64,000 nucleotides of DNA, taken from the NCBI GenBank assembly GCA_030248065.1, contig JASAMV010001041.1, positions 62,001 to 126,000 of the forward strand. The letters are read 5' to 3'. Within the stretch, counting starts at the first letter, position 1; the number at the start of each line of letters is the position of its first letter. The translations under genes were made by a program, and so were the position numbers. Below, in pieces: positions 1 to 22,954 of this stretch. The stretch comes from Rhynchonema sp. JSB1_4. Taxonomy: Eukaryota; Nematoda; Chromadorea; Monhysterida; Xyalidae. The notes beneath the pieces are model-generated. The model made no database searches. It saw only the letters and a program-made list of their open reading frames with translations, and was not told the DNA's origin.

Positions 1-212
1 TACTTTCTTACAGTCCTGTGGTCCACTGCCTGGATATTTCATGAAAAAAATGCTGGATTACACAGTGGGCGGACACAGCTTCGAACAACACTTTAGATTT
101 TGCTTCGAAGACTTGTGCCACTTTGGCAATACATGAAAAGTACAAACCGTGGATCAAGAATCATTGGATTATAAACTATAGAAAGTTATTTCCGAGCCAC
201 CCAGTGACTTAC

Positions 213-1377
213 ATCGGTTATCGAGATACCCTTGACGGACATGAGCAGTCCCTTCCAGACCATGTCCATAGCATCCTTGATGATCTTGTATTCGTTCGAC
301 TCCTCACCACGCAGGTCCTTCACTTTCTGAAACATCAGGTATAAATTGTGTGTGCCCCTGTGCAGAGGTGTGATGGTCCTGCAATTCACCACACTAATGA
401 TCCCGCTCTGGTGTACGGATGAAATTCTGTGCGGAACGTTCAACATTGGGCTTTAGGAGTCGTTACCCTCAGTATTTTTCGTGCCATAACATACACAATA
501 TGTCAGAACGAGCCAAATTTGACTCAGATCGACAACAAATAAACGAAACGAACGCACCTCGAACAACACTTCGAAATCGCCCCAGTCGACGACACCGTTG
601 TGGTTAGTATCTGGAACGGAGGGACATTTTTTCTAACATTGTTGTTGTTGTTTTTTATGTTGTTGAAATTTAATCCGCTACTGAACACCCTCGAAGGTTG
701 CACAAGTGTGTGAGTGCAGACTTCAATCGTATTCGAAAGGATTGAATTACAAAACAACGTGCCATTACGCTTGTAATAATAGCAAAAACGCGAACCGGTG
801 CCGTAGGTACATTGGTGTTGTATTTCATGGTATGCTTAGAGCACAACTCGCCCAGCAGTGTTTTACGCTTTTAAACCTATCGAGGGCCTAAGGCTTAGGC
901 CTCCAGGTACATGCCAAGGTTTAAGCTTAGTCTAAGGCCTATCCTAAAATATACTCCAACCACAGCCATGCGTTCAGCATGTTGATCATTAATGCCCAGA
1001 GGGCAGATCCCATAAGTCCGTCATAAGGACACTGCTACTACATACACAACTGAAATGTGCATATGCCTAAACCCTAATAAAAACAATGATTAATGAATAT
1101 GTATTGGCGCAAGCACGTCATCAAAAAACGAAAGCTTTTAGTGCCACTCTCAAAAGTGTGGGAAAGAGTCAATAATCAGCTACAAAGTACAATGAGCACT
1201 GGTACCAAACACTCTACAATGTTACCATGTTTGTGGTCTGAGATTGAGCTTAAATTCAGCATGTACTATGGTCACGCATGTAAGCTGATGTTTCACCCTG
1301 TACCGTAACCGACCGAAGAACGTGTAGAACACACGGTCCCACTTCTTCTTCATGTAGTCATCGACACGGATGGGCAT
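213..1377 (-). CDS. calexcitin-like EF-hand calcium-binding protein, 5' part (partial, runs off left edge)
   Basis: Three coding exons on the minus strand: 1377-1314, 610-558 and 326-213, joined in phase. The deduced start MPIRVDDYMKKKWDRVFYTF leads into an EF-hand loop DTNHNGVVDWGDFE, then KVKDLRGEESNEYK and a helix ending DMVWKGLL. This order (basic helix, FFD, EF-hand with Trp in the loop, LRG motif, IWxGL) is the N-terminal half of calexcitin/sarcoplasmic Ca-binding proteins, cytosolic Ca2+ sensors of neurons and muscle. The loop ends in Asp rather than Glu at position 12. Donors are GTCGGT, GTGCGT and GTAAGT; the acceptor at 327-328 lies inside the word TGATGTTTCAG. The C-terminal EF-hands should lie left of 213; I could not place an exon confidently in 1-130, so the gene is partial here. 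The ATG at 1377 is chosen because it gives the usual N-terminus, but the frame stays open upstream. Confidence 0.72.
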
Positions 1378-2088
1378 GGTTGATTGCGAGATTCGGGCTT
1401 GACGCGATTGCGACAGGGAACTGACGACACGCCGCCAATGCGAGTTGTCGTTATGATGATTTGATGTCAAACTGCTGCTGCTACTGCTGCAAGGTGACAC
1501 TGGCTCAGGTTGCTGGCTGTTTGTAGCTTCGTCGACAGGTTTTATCCAATAGCCGAATAATCCACTATGGCGCGTTGTGTAACAGACACGGGATGCCGCA
1601 CCGACTGCCTGCTGTCCGTCCGGCCGACGCTGTTGTGTCTTGTCGGTGCTGTGGTGCTGCTGCTGTGCGTTGCGGTTCCTGTCACCCGCACTGTGGTTGG
1701 CTGGGGCGCGGATGGTGCTGCTCACCGTCCTGTTTGGTGCACCGGGCTGCAGTGGAGAATATGATGCAACTGATGGTGGCTCAAAGTTGGTGGTGTGCGA
1801 ACCAAGTGTACAGCCGCAGATGCAATCCGAGCTCACAGCAGCAGCACTTGTGCGTTTACATGTCGTACACCAGCGGTCGGTGTAACACAAAGTTGTGGCT
1901 GCTGGTACATATGGGATTTGGTCGGCTGTCGGCTGTGGGCTCAGCCCTGGTCCACGACTTGGCCTGCGGTACGGCATACAGCAGCTGCCTGCTGTGTAAT
2001 AGCGTCTTGCTGTCCGGCTATTTTTATATGCACTTGCTGTTGGAACCCGTAGTCGCTGCCGCCTGGTGTCTACGTGCAGGTTGTGCAC
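1378..2088 (-). other. open minus-strand frame continuous with the calexcitin start
   Basis: The reading frame of the first calexcitin exon continues upstream without a stop for about 235 codons to an ATG at 2088. Its composition (runs of Ser, Gln, Asn and His such as CSSSSSSLTSNHHNDNSHW) resembles disordered coding sequence, and the DNA is richer in G+C than its flanks. It could be a long 5' UTR, an N-terminal extension from an upstream start, or a chance open frame in GC-rich DNA. I recognise no domain. Confidence 0.3.
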
Positions 2089-4850
2089 TTGGAGTTGTTG
2101 TTGTCGTTGTAATGGACTGTCCGTTGTCGGCGGGTTACAGCTGAACCAGAGCTACATGGCTCACTGGCTGGGTTGGGGCTAATCTTTGCAAAACAGCAGC
2201 TTGTTAGCGAATGGGCAACAATTGTAAGTACACCGACCTGAAGAATGAAGGAACACAAGCAACAGTGGGGACTTGGAACTCCGTTTGGGGGGCGCAGCAG
2301 CTGTTTCGATGCAGAGTAGTTTTTGGTGGCCGGCACGCACTTGCACGAGCTTGGGCTGGTGGCACTTGTATCGCAACAAAGTATACGACTTGAAGGCAAC
2401 TCGAGCAACAATCACCAAGAACGTTGGGAAACTACATTTATTGTTCTGTCGCTGTGCCCCTCCTTTTTGAGCTGGTGGAGAAATGCACAGTGCATTATAA
2501 AACGGATGTTTGTACGCAATTGTTCTTGGGCCTTTGGAGCCGGGTCGGTCGCTGCACCAGCATTTCTGTGTCGGAGCACCTTTTGTCCGACGTATGGTCG
2601 GATACGGATGTTTGGGCTGGCACGAAAATGGGCGTGGGTCAGGATCCCGGAGTTGCAAGTGCTAATGCCAATGCAGCGAACCTAAGCAGTGTTTGGTGCA
2701 GAGACAATTCTCCCATGTGATTCGCGTACTGCTGCTAAATAGCTTTCCTTGTTGCATAGTTTGGTTGGAACAAACAATGGATGCAAACAATGCGTGTGGT
2801 AACCTTTCGATGTCGCACAATGAATGGCGGCTTTCAAAAGGGTGAGATGAGATGATGTTGTGAAACCGTGTAAACAAGTTTTTATCACATGCGCAAAGTA
2901 CAATAGTTATTCTTCGTTTGTCAGCTTACCTCCGTGATTTGTACAAATGCTGAAGTGCGAAGTGACCAATATGAATCATTGTTTGCGCTTCCATTTTCGG
3001 CCCTGTTCATTCAAAGGCGGTCGTGTCTGACCAAGTGGGTGCCACACGGATTGAAAAGGAAACCAAAATGACAAAAGTCTCTTTTGTTCAACATTTCAAA
3101 CACATGAAAGTGATAGTGTGATGATGATCCCTCCTGTAGCATCATGATCGCACATTGAGCTGTTTGAGTGATGCTGCATGCGAAATGGCAACACCAATGA
3201 GTTCTCGGAACGCTTGCAGTTCGGACCCTGACCGGCAGACCACAGTTGGATCCGCATTTGAAGTTCACAACAATGCACACGCGGTTAGTAATAATGCCAC
3301 GCGTTGCCACACCCTGGGCTGTTGTGGTCTTTGTTTGCTTTTTGAAACACGTGCCTGTAACACATTATATGATCACGCGATTCGTTTGGAACAATTTAGT
3401 ATCCCTCGAATTACGTACATTGTACCAAGGCGTGTGCGCCTAATCAGGTAGTAATGGTATCAAAGCGTAGGATGACATCAATGCAGAGCACTAAACAATT
3501 CGGATACGGTTCTTGAACTTATGGTTCTCAAGGTGCTCACACTTTGTGGTCCTTGTGCTTTCAACAACTTTTGGAAAACCATGTGATGCACTGCAGTGTC
3601 AGTGAGGCTGAGGGGGGGGCATGATACGCGTGGACGACCCCATTTGGCACACGTGTCACTATGAAATGGAGGGATAAAATGCACATTTGGAAACATTAAA
3701 TTGAATCATCGAAATAGATGATTAGTAAAAGCATATCACGAACAGTTTGTTGAACTTTAAAAGCTTTTGGCAAACGGTTACTTCCTAAAGCAGATAAATT
3801 TGTTGCAATCCAGATTTTTTGGTGTTCGAACCAGGAGCTCTTCCATGATCACGACATGATATGCACACCTTGTCATGATAACAAAACTTGAAAACTGCGA
3901 ACCGCTTCAAGCACCGTGGGCGCGTGCTGGCTGGGCAAGTTTACATTTATTTTATGCAAATTATTGCATATTAAAAACGCCATTTATTTATCACAATTTA
4001 GTCGCGTTAGTTACCCAACGTGCAGCGTGGATATGTATGTACGAGCATGGGGTTTGAGTGTCTGGAGGTATACTGAACTTGAGCAGAACGGACTCCATGC
4101 GTTCAACTCCGGATAGTTCTAATGACAGATTCGGAGTGGTTTGCTGCCTGATGTTTCATTTCGTTAAATCTTTTTTTTGCCTTGGCCTATTTTCATCCTG
4201 TTTTTCATTCGTCTTCTGACCAAACGTTTTGCTCAGGTGCAAGCTAAAGCCAGCTTCTTTGACCATAGTTCTGGCAATAACAAATCGTTTTGCCAGCTGC
4301 TAAACATCACACCAATCTGTTTGTTTTTTGCCATTTCGTGTTTTCTGACTGACTCAATAAATTGCGAACGCGTTTTTTGTCTAGATTTTCGGCCTCAAAG
4401 TACTACGTGCAATGCGCGTTGTCACACACGAAGCCGACAACGTTGGAGGGAGGTTACACATATACACATGCATGCGACTTCCTTCTTTAATACATAAATG
4501 ACATAATAACGAATAATAACCGTTTTTGTGATTTTTCAATATCTTGATGCGTCACGTGCGTTCTATTCGATTCAAGTGTCATTGTTGCGCCTATGTATCG
4601 AACATCTTCATTTTGTTGCCACTTTTGATTTTTCGACGATTTTTTTCAGTTTCAGAATTTCACGGTATTTGTTTCAATACAACAAAATGATTTGCCAGCT
4701 CCTCATACCGGACTAAATTAATTGAATAAAAAACCAATAAAGAATCAACCGATCACAAGCTTGGAGGTTAATCGCCGTCAAAATGTGAAAAAGCATGCGG
4801 CATCGAAGATCATCCTGGTCCCAAATCGTGACCTGAACAAGGGCGTTACA
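2089..4850. other. intergenic stretch between divergent genes, no gene recognised
   Basis: Several short open frames on both strands (2179-2720, 3155-3451, 4177-4497) have no recognisable domain and overlap each other in different frames. One exact TGATGTTTCA word lies at 4149-4158. The calexcitin gene (minus) and the ZP gene (plus) diverge from this region, so promoters of both should lie here, but I see no convincing core promoter motif. An in-frame ATG at 4722 would add 43 residues to the ZP protein. Confidence 0.5.
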
Positions 4851-7800
4851 ATGCCTAAGAGTACAAGATTAGGGCTTGATCTGGGTTTAGGCCTGGACAG
4901 GCTCAGATTACTCCTCTACTGGCCGTTTATCCATCAACCTAGTCAATTGCTGTGGTCCGTCATTACGTTATTGTTGCTGTGTGTCAGAGTGAACAATGCG
5001 ATTCCCATTGACAACGGATTAGACGGTGAGTGATTTCGATTGATTGACACAGATTACTGACACACCAGGCTGACGTCAGATTCGTGTGCGATGACCAGGC
5101 AAATTCATTGCTGTGTCAGTGTGCGTACCATTGATTTGTGTGAACCACGAGGTCATTATACTCGGATGGTTGTCGCCTGTGATCAACTAGTGGTGCACTG
5201 CGCAAACGATACAATAGACTTTCATTCTGGCCCATTTGGAACTCTGCTCCATATGTTTCCTGTAGTCTCCCCCAAATGACATAAGTAAATTCCTGTTGCT
5301 GTTTAATTCGGATTCGGGCCGATGGGATATCCCATGTAGGTCTTGTCCGTGTGCCTCAAGTGCCTGCGCTACTTGCTGTCTTGTTCAAAAGCCGCCGGTC
5401 GAAGTTCATGATCGGCGCGTGTAACCAACAAAGTATTGATTTTCGCACAGCCAGAAACGGTTTGCACTCGAAAACCGACACTGCGGTTTGTCCACGACGG
5501 CGGTATGCTCATTATCCAGGGGCACCTATAAGTGGGACAGTGAACAGCAGTCGATAGACAGCCATTCTTGTTGGTGCTGGTATGCCAGCGGCTGGAGCAC
5601 AGAAACGGCGAGTGTTTGAAAACTGCAGGTGACCCCGAGGTGCAGTGCGGTACAGACATGCTGGTGATCAGATTACGTACCAGGAGACCGTTCCAAGGTA
5701 CGTTGGTGCTTGTCTTTTGTCTTTCCTTCATTTCAACCTGTTGATGACGGCCCACGTTGTGCAAGTCTTGCGGTCTGTTTTGAATTCGATAGTCTGAGGT
5801 GCTTAGTTATCTGGATTGTGGGCAACGACAGTGTATTTTGGCATGGAGTCAATGTTGCAAAGGTGCCTGAGTAGGCATAATTGCCATTTTTTTAAACTAT
5901 GCGATTTTATGTTGGTCCTACAAGAGTATCATGTTGTCCTACGGTATTAACATGCAAGCAAGCACACGTGTGTTCGTCGGTCGGTGCACTCGTTTTTTGT
6001 GCGCCCACCAAATGTGCACCAGATTTTTTGTCTGCCAATACTCCTGCAAGTGGAGTGCAAACACTCTTCATTCCTCCGCACATGCCATCGTTCCTCCGCA
6101 TGATGTATCCAACAATTCAGCTGTAATCAAATTTATCGCAGTGCAGTTCCCTCAGTTCATGTCCAATCCTCAGATCGTTTATGGTCGCGAAATTACGCCA
6201 CCCCGCCATTTTAGGTATTTCGCCCTGTCGGCAACTATTGCATTTTGAGGAGTTTCTCTTTTGTCTTACCACCCACTCCTCCCGTCTGCCCCACTAAACT
6301 TGAGAGCGAACATGCATTGCAGAGGTACCAATATTGTTGGGTACATCTGGATAGACTAACGGGGCGAACAAATACCTATCGAGCAGAGAGACCAGATAGG
6401 TTTTGACAATCACTAACGGTACCGAAAAAAGTTGCCCTTAACGCCGAGTCATGTGGTACGAACAGGTGTTCCAGACGGAAATGCAATACGCAACTACAAC
6501 AATAAGTGTTCCGTGCCAAAAACATGAGTGGCTTTTGCAACTCTATCGAGGGATGTTTCGCGGTTGTTTGATGAACATTAAAAACTATGAAGAAATCAAA
6601 ATATTTTTTGAAAGAAAGAAAACAGGAAAAGATTAGTGGCGAAAGTGCACATGCGGGAAGAAGAATAACGGAGAGTTGACGGATGAAGGAGATCACCATA
6701 AGTGGATATCTAAAACTGTTGTTCACAATAGCACACCACGTCATCTGTGCGTTCAAAAGAGTGCGCTCGTTTTTATTCAAAGTGTTGCAGGTCAGATGAC
6801 TTGATAAGAACAGTTGTTCATGGGCTAAGAACGCAGACGAGTATTGGCGCAAGTACGTACATACATGTTCACAAGATCATGAAACACCACTAAATGATCA
6901 TTGTTGCTGCAGGCCGCGTGTTTGTGAAGGGTATGGTTGATTCACCTGACTGTGTACGCGATGCAGCCAGTGAGTCACCGTTGGCGTTTCCCACCGATAT
7001 CGAAATAGCGATACCACATGGCACTTGCTCAATGAGACGACAACGAATGGTAGTACACACACGCTGATATTCTCACCTTTTTGAGCTTATCTCATCTTAG
7101 TGGAAATCTTTCCAGATAAACCCCCATGGCATGCAACAGTCCCTGACCATCGTGATCAGTTTCCATCCGATCTTCCTGACCAAAGTCGACAAGGCCTACA
7201 ACATTCGATGTTTCTACATGAATCAGGACATGATGTTCAGTCAGCAGTTGCATGTCAGGTTGGTGCATAAATAATTCAAGATTTTTTCTTTGAATTTATT
7301 TTGAAAAAATCGGTAAACCGAGAGTTATTTCAGTCAAATGACCACCGAAGCAATTGGTTCGGCTTCGAGCATCAAGTGCGAATATTCGATACGAAAGAAC
7401 AGCAAAGATGGACCCCTTGTCAAAGTGATGTTTCACACGCAATGCATCCAAATGCGTGAATTGTTAAACATCAGCAAGCTCCGTTTTCAGTACACAACCC
7501 TTGGCGAGAAACTGTACCATGTTTGGCAATGCGATCTAGAAAACACGGATGGCATGTTGGTTCGCAACTGTTACATCAACGGGGGCAGTGAAGGCAGAGT
7601 GCAGGCGTTGGACCAGGATGGGTATGGAATGCCTTGATTTTCTCTTGCGTTTGATTTAGTCTGATTTTTACAATCCACGTACATAGTTTGGTCTCGGACA
7701 GAACATGCATGCATAACCGGGAATGTTGTTGGAATTGTCCACCATTGTACCCGTCGTCACAGTTGTTATCTCTTCCTCCAGCTGTCCCGTCGATCAATAC

Positions 7801-9637
7801 GTGATGTCCTATTTGACCTACGAATCGGACATGCGATCTGCGTGGGTGGAGACGCACGCGTTCAAGTTCGCCGACCGGCCGTCCCTGAATTTCCAATGCG
7901 AAGTCAACATCTGTTCGAAACAGGGAGGTGGCGGAGGTGGAGGACAGTATCCGACCAACAACGGACCGGGAGGAACCGACATGCCGCCCTGTGATGGACT
8001 GACGGTAATGAATACTGACACGTCAATGTCGCATGAGCCCAAGTCTGGAAGATATGGGTCGTCAGTCAAGGCAGTTGTTGACTTATTTTTTGCTATCATG
8101 CCCATCCGCCGATAACGCCCTCGCAATACAACTATATATGTTCGCTCTGTTAGTTGATCTGATGTTTCAGCCACCAAATTGCAACGGCGGTGGAGCGAAT
8201 TACGGTGGCGAGGGTGAGAGTGCATCAGGGGGTGGCGCTCGGCCTCCCGCTCCACCAAATCGACCAAACAACAGCAACTTTGGGGGACAGGGTGGCGGGG
8301 GAAATAATAATTATCCTGCTGGAAGTGAGCAACTTTTTCTGCATTTGCTGTTGGAAAGGACTGTTGCTGGAAAGCCTCTCTGTCTTCAGGTGGTCCCAGC
8401 GATTTCGGCCGTCCACCGAGCAGCAGTCCCGGTCAGGGCAATGGGGCTGGTGGTGGTCCATACCCGTCGAATCCAAGCGGAGGACGCAATTTCGAAGGAA
8501 ACAATCAGCCGAGTAATGGACAATTCCCGTCGAGGAACAATCAGAATGCACAGTTTGGCGCCAGTGGTAATTACCCAGCCAATCAGCCCAGACCCGCTCC
8601 TGGAGGCAACTATCCATCGCAGCCCAATACGGGCCCGAATTCTGGGGGCAATTATCCGGCCGGACCGGTGCAGGGCAACAACAATAATGGAGGAAGGAAC
8701 TACCAGCCGAGAGGTGGTCCCCAGGTGAATCTGCCTCCGCCGGCTAACACTTTCCCTGAACAAGCCAGGGGCGGGAATTCGAATAATAATAATCAACAAT
8801 ATTCGCCTGGCGGAGGCAACGAACAAGCGCGTTACGGACCGGGCAACGCTCGTTTCGTGTCGCGATCGCCCGTCAATGGCGGGTACAATCGACCGGGTGG
8901 CTTCGACACATCCGGCAACAATCTGCGCAACAGCGGTGGCTACTACCCGTCACGTCGTGGCATCGGTGCTGGCAACAACGGTGTGAATCAACCCGTCGGT
9001 CCGCCGCCCCCGCCGCCGGCCACCACCGTTCGATTCGACAACTATTTCCAAAGCAACCCGCCGCCACCCGTACCCCGACCCATAATTGCTGGCCGATACT
9101 CGCCGTATCTGCGCCGATTGCGACAGCAGAAACGACGATTCCGACAGAAATTGCGTCGATCACGACGGACACGCAAATCGCACGCGCCCGTGCCGCCGAC
9201 AGCGCCCGGACTGAATGACGATCCGATTGGGGATGCCGCAACCCCGTCGGTGAAACCGTGGCGAATCGGTGAGCCAATTCGACGACTGCGTGACTCGCCG
9301 GTGGTCGGTGGACCGACGATGGATGTCGTGCCCGAGAATGACGAGATCATCGTGCTCTTCAACAGCGATCAGAACGAGATCGATCGCGATCTCGATTCCA
9401 CCAATTGTGAGGCTTTGAAATGCAATTGCCATGTTTTTGACATAATCGCCTGAACAAATTTGATATGCACATTTTGCAGCCACATCGGTGTTCTCGGTGC
9501 GCACAGCGGAATGTTCGTGTCACATGGTGACCACAATGGCCGTGACAATCGCCGTCGGCGCGCTTACCGTCACGTTTTTCGGCGCCTTCATCATCTACAA
9601 ACGCCATACCACTGTACCAAAGATACTCACATCCTGA
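4851..9637 (+). CDS. cuticlin-like ZP-domain membrane protein, 765 aa
   Basis: Ten exons: 4851-5025, 5629-5697, 6913-7049, 7116-7258, 7334-7424, 7491-7621, 7782-8004, 8171-8324, 8390-9406, 9480-9637 (2298 nt). Residues about 33-50 are a hydrophobic signal segment ending near VNNA, followed by the cuticlin-type lead IPIDNGLDG. The ZP module spans about 60-300: CGTDMLVIRLRTRRPFQGRV, VISFHPIFLTKVDKAYNIRC, GEKLYHVWQC and SLNFQCEVNIC, with the expected spaced cysteines. Then come about 310 residues rich in Gly, Asn, Pro and Gln, a dense basic cluster near 613-640 (RRLRQQKRRFRQKLRRSRR) suitable for furin-like cleavage, and a C-terminal transmembrane helix near 730-752 with a short cytoplasmic tail. 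ZP proteins of this plan are secreted, released by proteolysis and polymerise in nematode cuticle or apical matrix. The splice from 9406 to 9480 is inferred from phase and from gaining the expected transmembrane segment; reading through stops at 9453. The start could instead be 4722. Confidence 0.92.
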
Positions 9638-10594
9638 TCATTTTGTTGTGTGATACGTTTGCCCAAAGTTTTGTGCAAGGATTATGATGTTTTTGCTCTA
9701 ATTTATGTTTGCTTTCAACAGTCCCGATTGGTGACTTGAGATTAGAATTTAGGGTTGTGTTTTTGCTCATTTCCACATGATATGGTTGCTCCATAAAATC
9801 ACTGCATTATCAATCAATACATACAGGCTTTGAGAAAAGCAGAAATGCTAGGGCTCCGTGCACCATTCAAAGAAACCAATCAGAGGGGGGAGACCATCTC
9901 ACCAATCAGCCACAGTCAGCAAAATCATTTCCCGCTCAAGTTCAAGCAATTTCCAGTCCAATAACGTTTTGGGAAAGTTAGCGTAGAAGATGATTGACAG
10001 CTTTCCATTCAAACCACCGCCAGTTTGCTGCGTACTACAGTGCGAAATAATTCAACGATCACGTTCATTGATCACGGCAGTACTTCATGGATGATGTTGG
10101 AATCGACCGTGCAATCCACTCGACTTTCCCATTATTTGTCATAAAATGGAAATTACAATGAAATTTTGATGTGAATGGTCAAACAGCAATGGGATCCAAT
10201 ATCCATTCCCAAATGAAAAGCATTTGGAATGGTTTCGGGAGTTCAAATTTTTCTCTTTAATTTCGTTTTGTTGCACTCTGCACTGCCGTGATTCCTCCAA
10301 TCCAATGGTTGACTGACGTCATCGGTTACGGTAGATTGTGCAAACGACGTTTCAGTTGTTGTTGTTCGCATCGCAATCGCACGCAACTGTTGGGCTTATT
10401 CATTTCAGAAACAACCGCCTCCGCGCTTTATACAGGCTTTTGGCTGGCTGGTCAATGCGCCATCTTTAATTTGGCGACGAAATTCTCTTAGGATTTTCCA
10501 ATTATTTTCATTCAATTTGTATCTACCTGGCCTCAACTTGTGGCTTTGTTCCATTCAATTGAACCACAACGCTAAAACTACAAAAACTTAAAAA
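9638..10594. other. intergenic region upstream of eEF2
   Basis: No open frame of note. A TATA-like TTTATA lies at 10427-10432, about 165 bp before the eEF2 ATG, and could be its core promoter; the 5' UTR would then be roughly 130 nt. A T-rich stretch at about 10500-10560 precedes the A-rich leader that ends in the ATG. The promoter assignment is an inference only. Confidence 0.3.
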
Positions 10595-21809
<11,215 letters not shown>

Positions 21810-22950
21810 ACACTCGATTATCAATATTGTTATCGTACGGAAATCTACGGTGACATTTATTCTAACAATCTAGGCTTATTCAGTATGGTATGATAATTAT
21901 AATATTTTTAATTGAAATTTGTTTCAAAGTTGAGAGCGGTGGACAATGGATGATAACCTGGTTTCTTCTTCATATACCACAAACTTTCAATGATTCTAAT
22001 GGATGTTCATGTTTTGCCTCTTGTCCTGTGTGTTTTGGTGACCATTATGGTCGAATGTGAACCTGATCGTCGGCCAATGACCCCGTGCCTGGCACGGCAA
22101 CGTTTTTGTTTTTTGTTGAGGTGTTTTCGATTGATTTCAACTGATTGTTTTCCAGTGCCCTTTTTTGTTGTTGTTTTCTTGTTCGCATTGTTGCGCGGTA
22201 TTCGGTGAAACATTTTTCTTGAGGAAAGAGGCAACTTTTTTAATTATATTTAATTTTTTCTTCGAAGATTTCTTAATGGCGGTTTATGTTCGATACAATG
22301 CTCTTCGGGTGTGTGTGAACTGTAGCTAGTTGTTGGTTTGGTCAGCCTGAGTTGAACGAAAAATATGATGAGAAATTGTTAGGATATTTAATTTTTTCCC
22401 CGAAAAAGTGTCCAGTTTGTTAATGGTGCCCTTATTTTGTCACAAATTTGGGGTACAATGCGGGGATCGCAATGAGCACTTATTGTTACTAAAATGATTG
22501 TTTTGTTGATGCGTCTCTGTTGCAATACATTGCGATATAAAAACAGTGGTGATGACATCAGAGATTTATCGTTTTTCGAATAAGAACCTGGTTAAAATTG
22601 GGTGTTTCTGGTTTTTCAAATATGTAATCATATGGTGACCATTCACTCTCACTTGCAGAAAGTGCATTTCAGGCAACGACTAGTTTTCTTTCGCATGACG
22701 CTTTTCTGCACTTCGTCCTTCGTTTTCTCCCGCGCGTCTCTCGCTATTCACCATCCGCATGCACCAAACTCGGTTTAATCCAGTTGGCTTGGGACTGGCA
22801 AGATCCAAGACTGGCAAACTTAGTACAAGCAGGGATGCGTTGCGTGCCAGCTCGTGCGGTCACATGGCTATCTGCTGGTGTACCGCTGGATCCCCACTAC
22901 TATGCATGTTGCCTGCCCAGGGACAACTGAAGATCAAGCATTGGCTGGAA
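21810..22950. other. eEF2 3' flank and intergenic DNA
   Basis: AT-rich sequence after the eEF2 stop. No AATAAA is visible close to the stop; T-rich tracts near 21890-21915 may serve 3' end formation. Open frames here are short and without recognisable domains. Confidence 0.4.
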
Positions 22951-22954
22951 TTCA

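Noticed and set aside
1575..2144. Plus-strand open frame of 189 codons rich in Cys and Trp
   Set aside because: No domain and an implausible composition; it is opposite the minus-strand frame that joins the calexcitin start.
5445..5480. SIDFRTARNG resembling the first ZP-N strand
   Set aside because: The exon at 5629-5697 (DPEVQCGTDMLVIRLRTRRP) has correct splice sites and phase and fills that place in the domain.
8386..8826. Minus-strand open frames of 130-150 codons opposite the ZP tail
   Set aside because: They are shadows of the low-complexity Gly/Asn/Pro coding exon on the plus strand.
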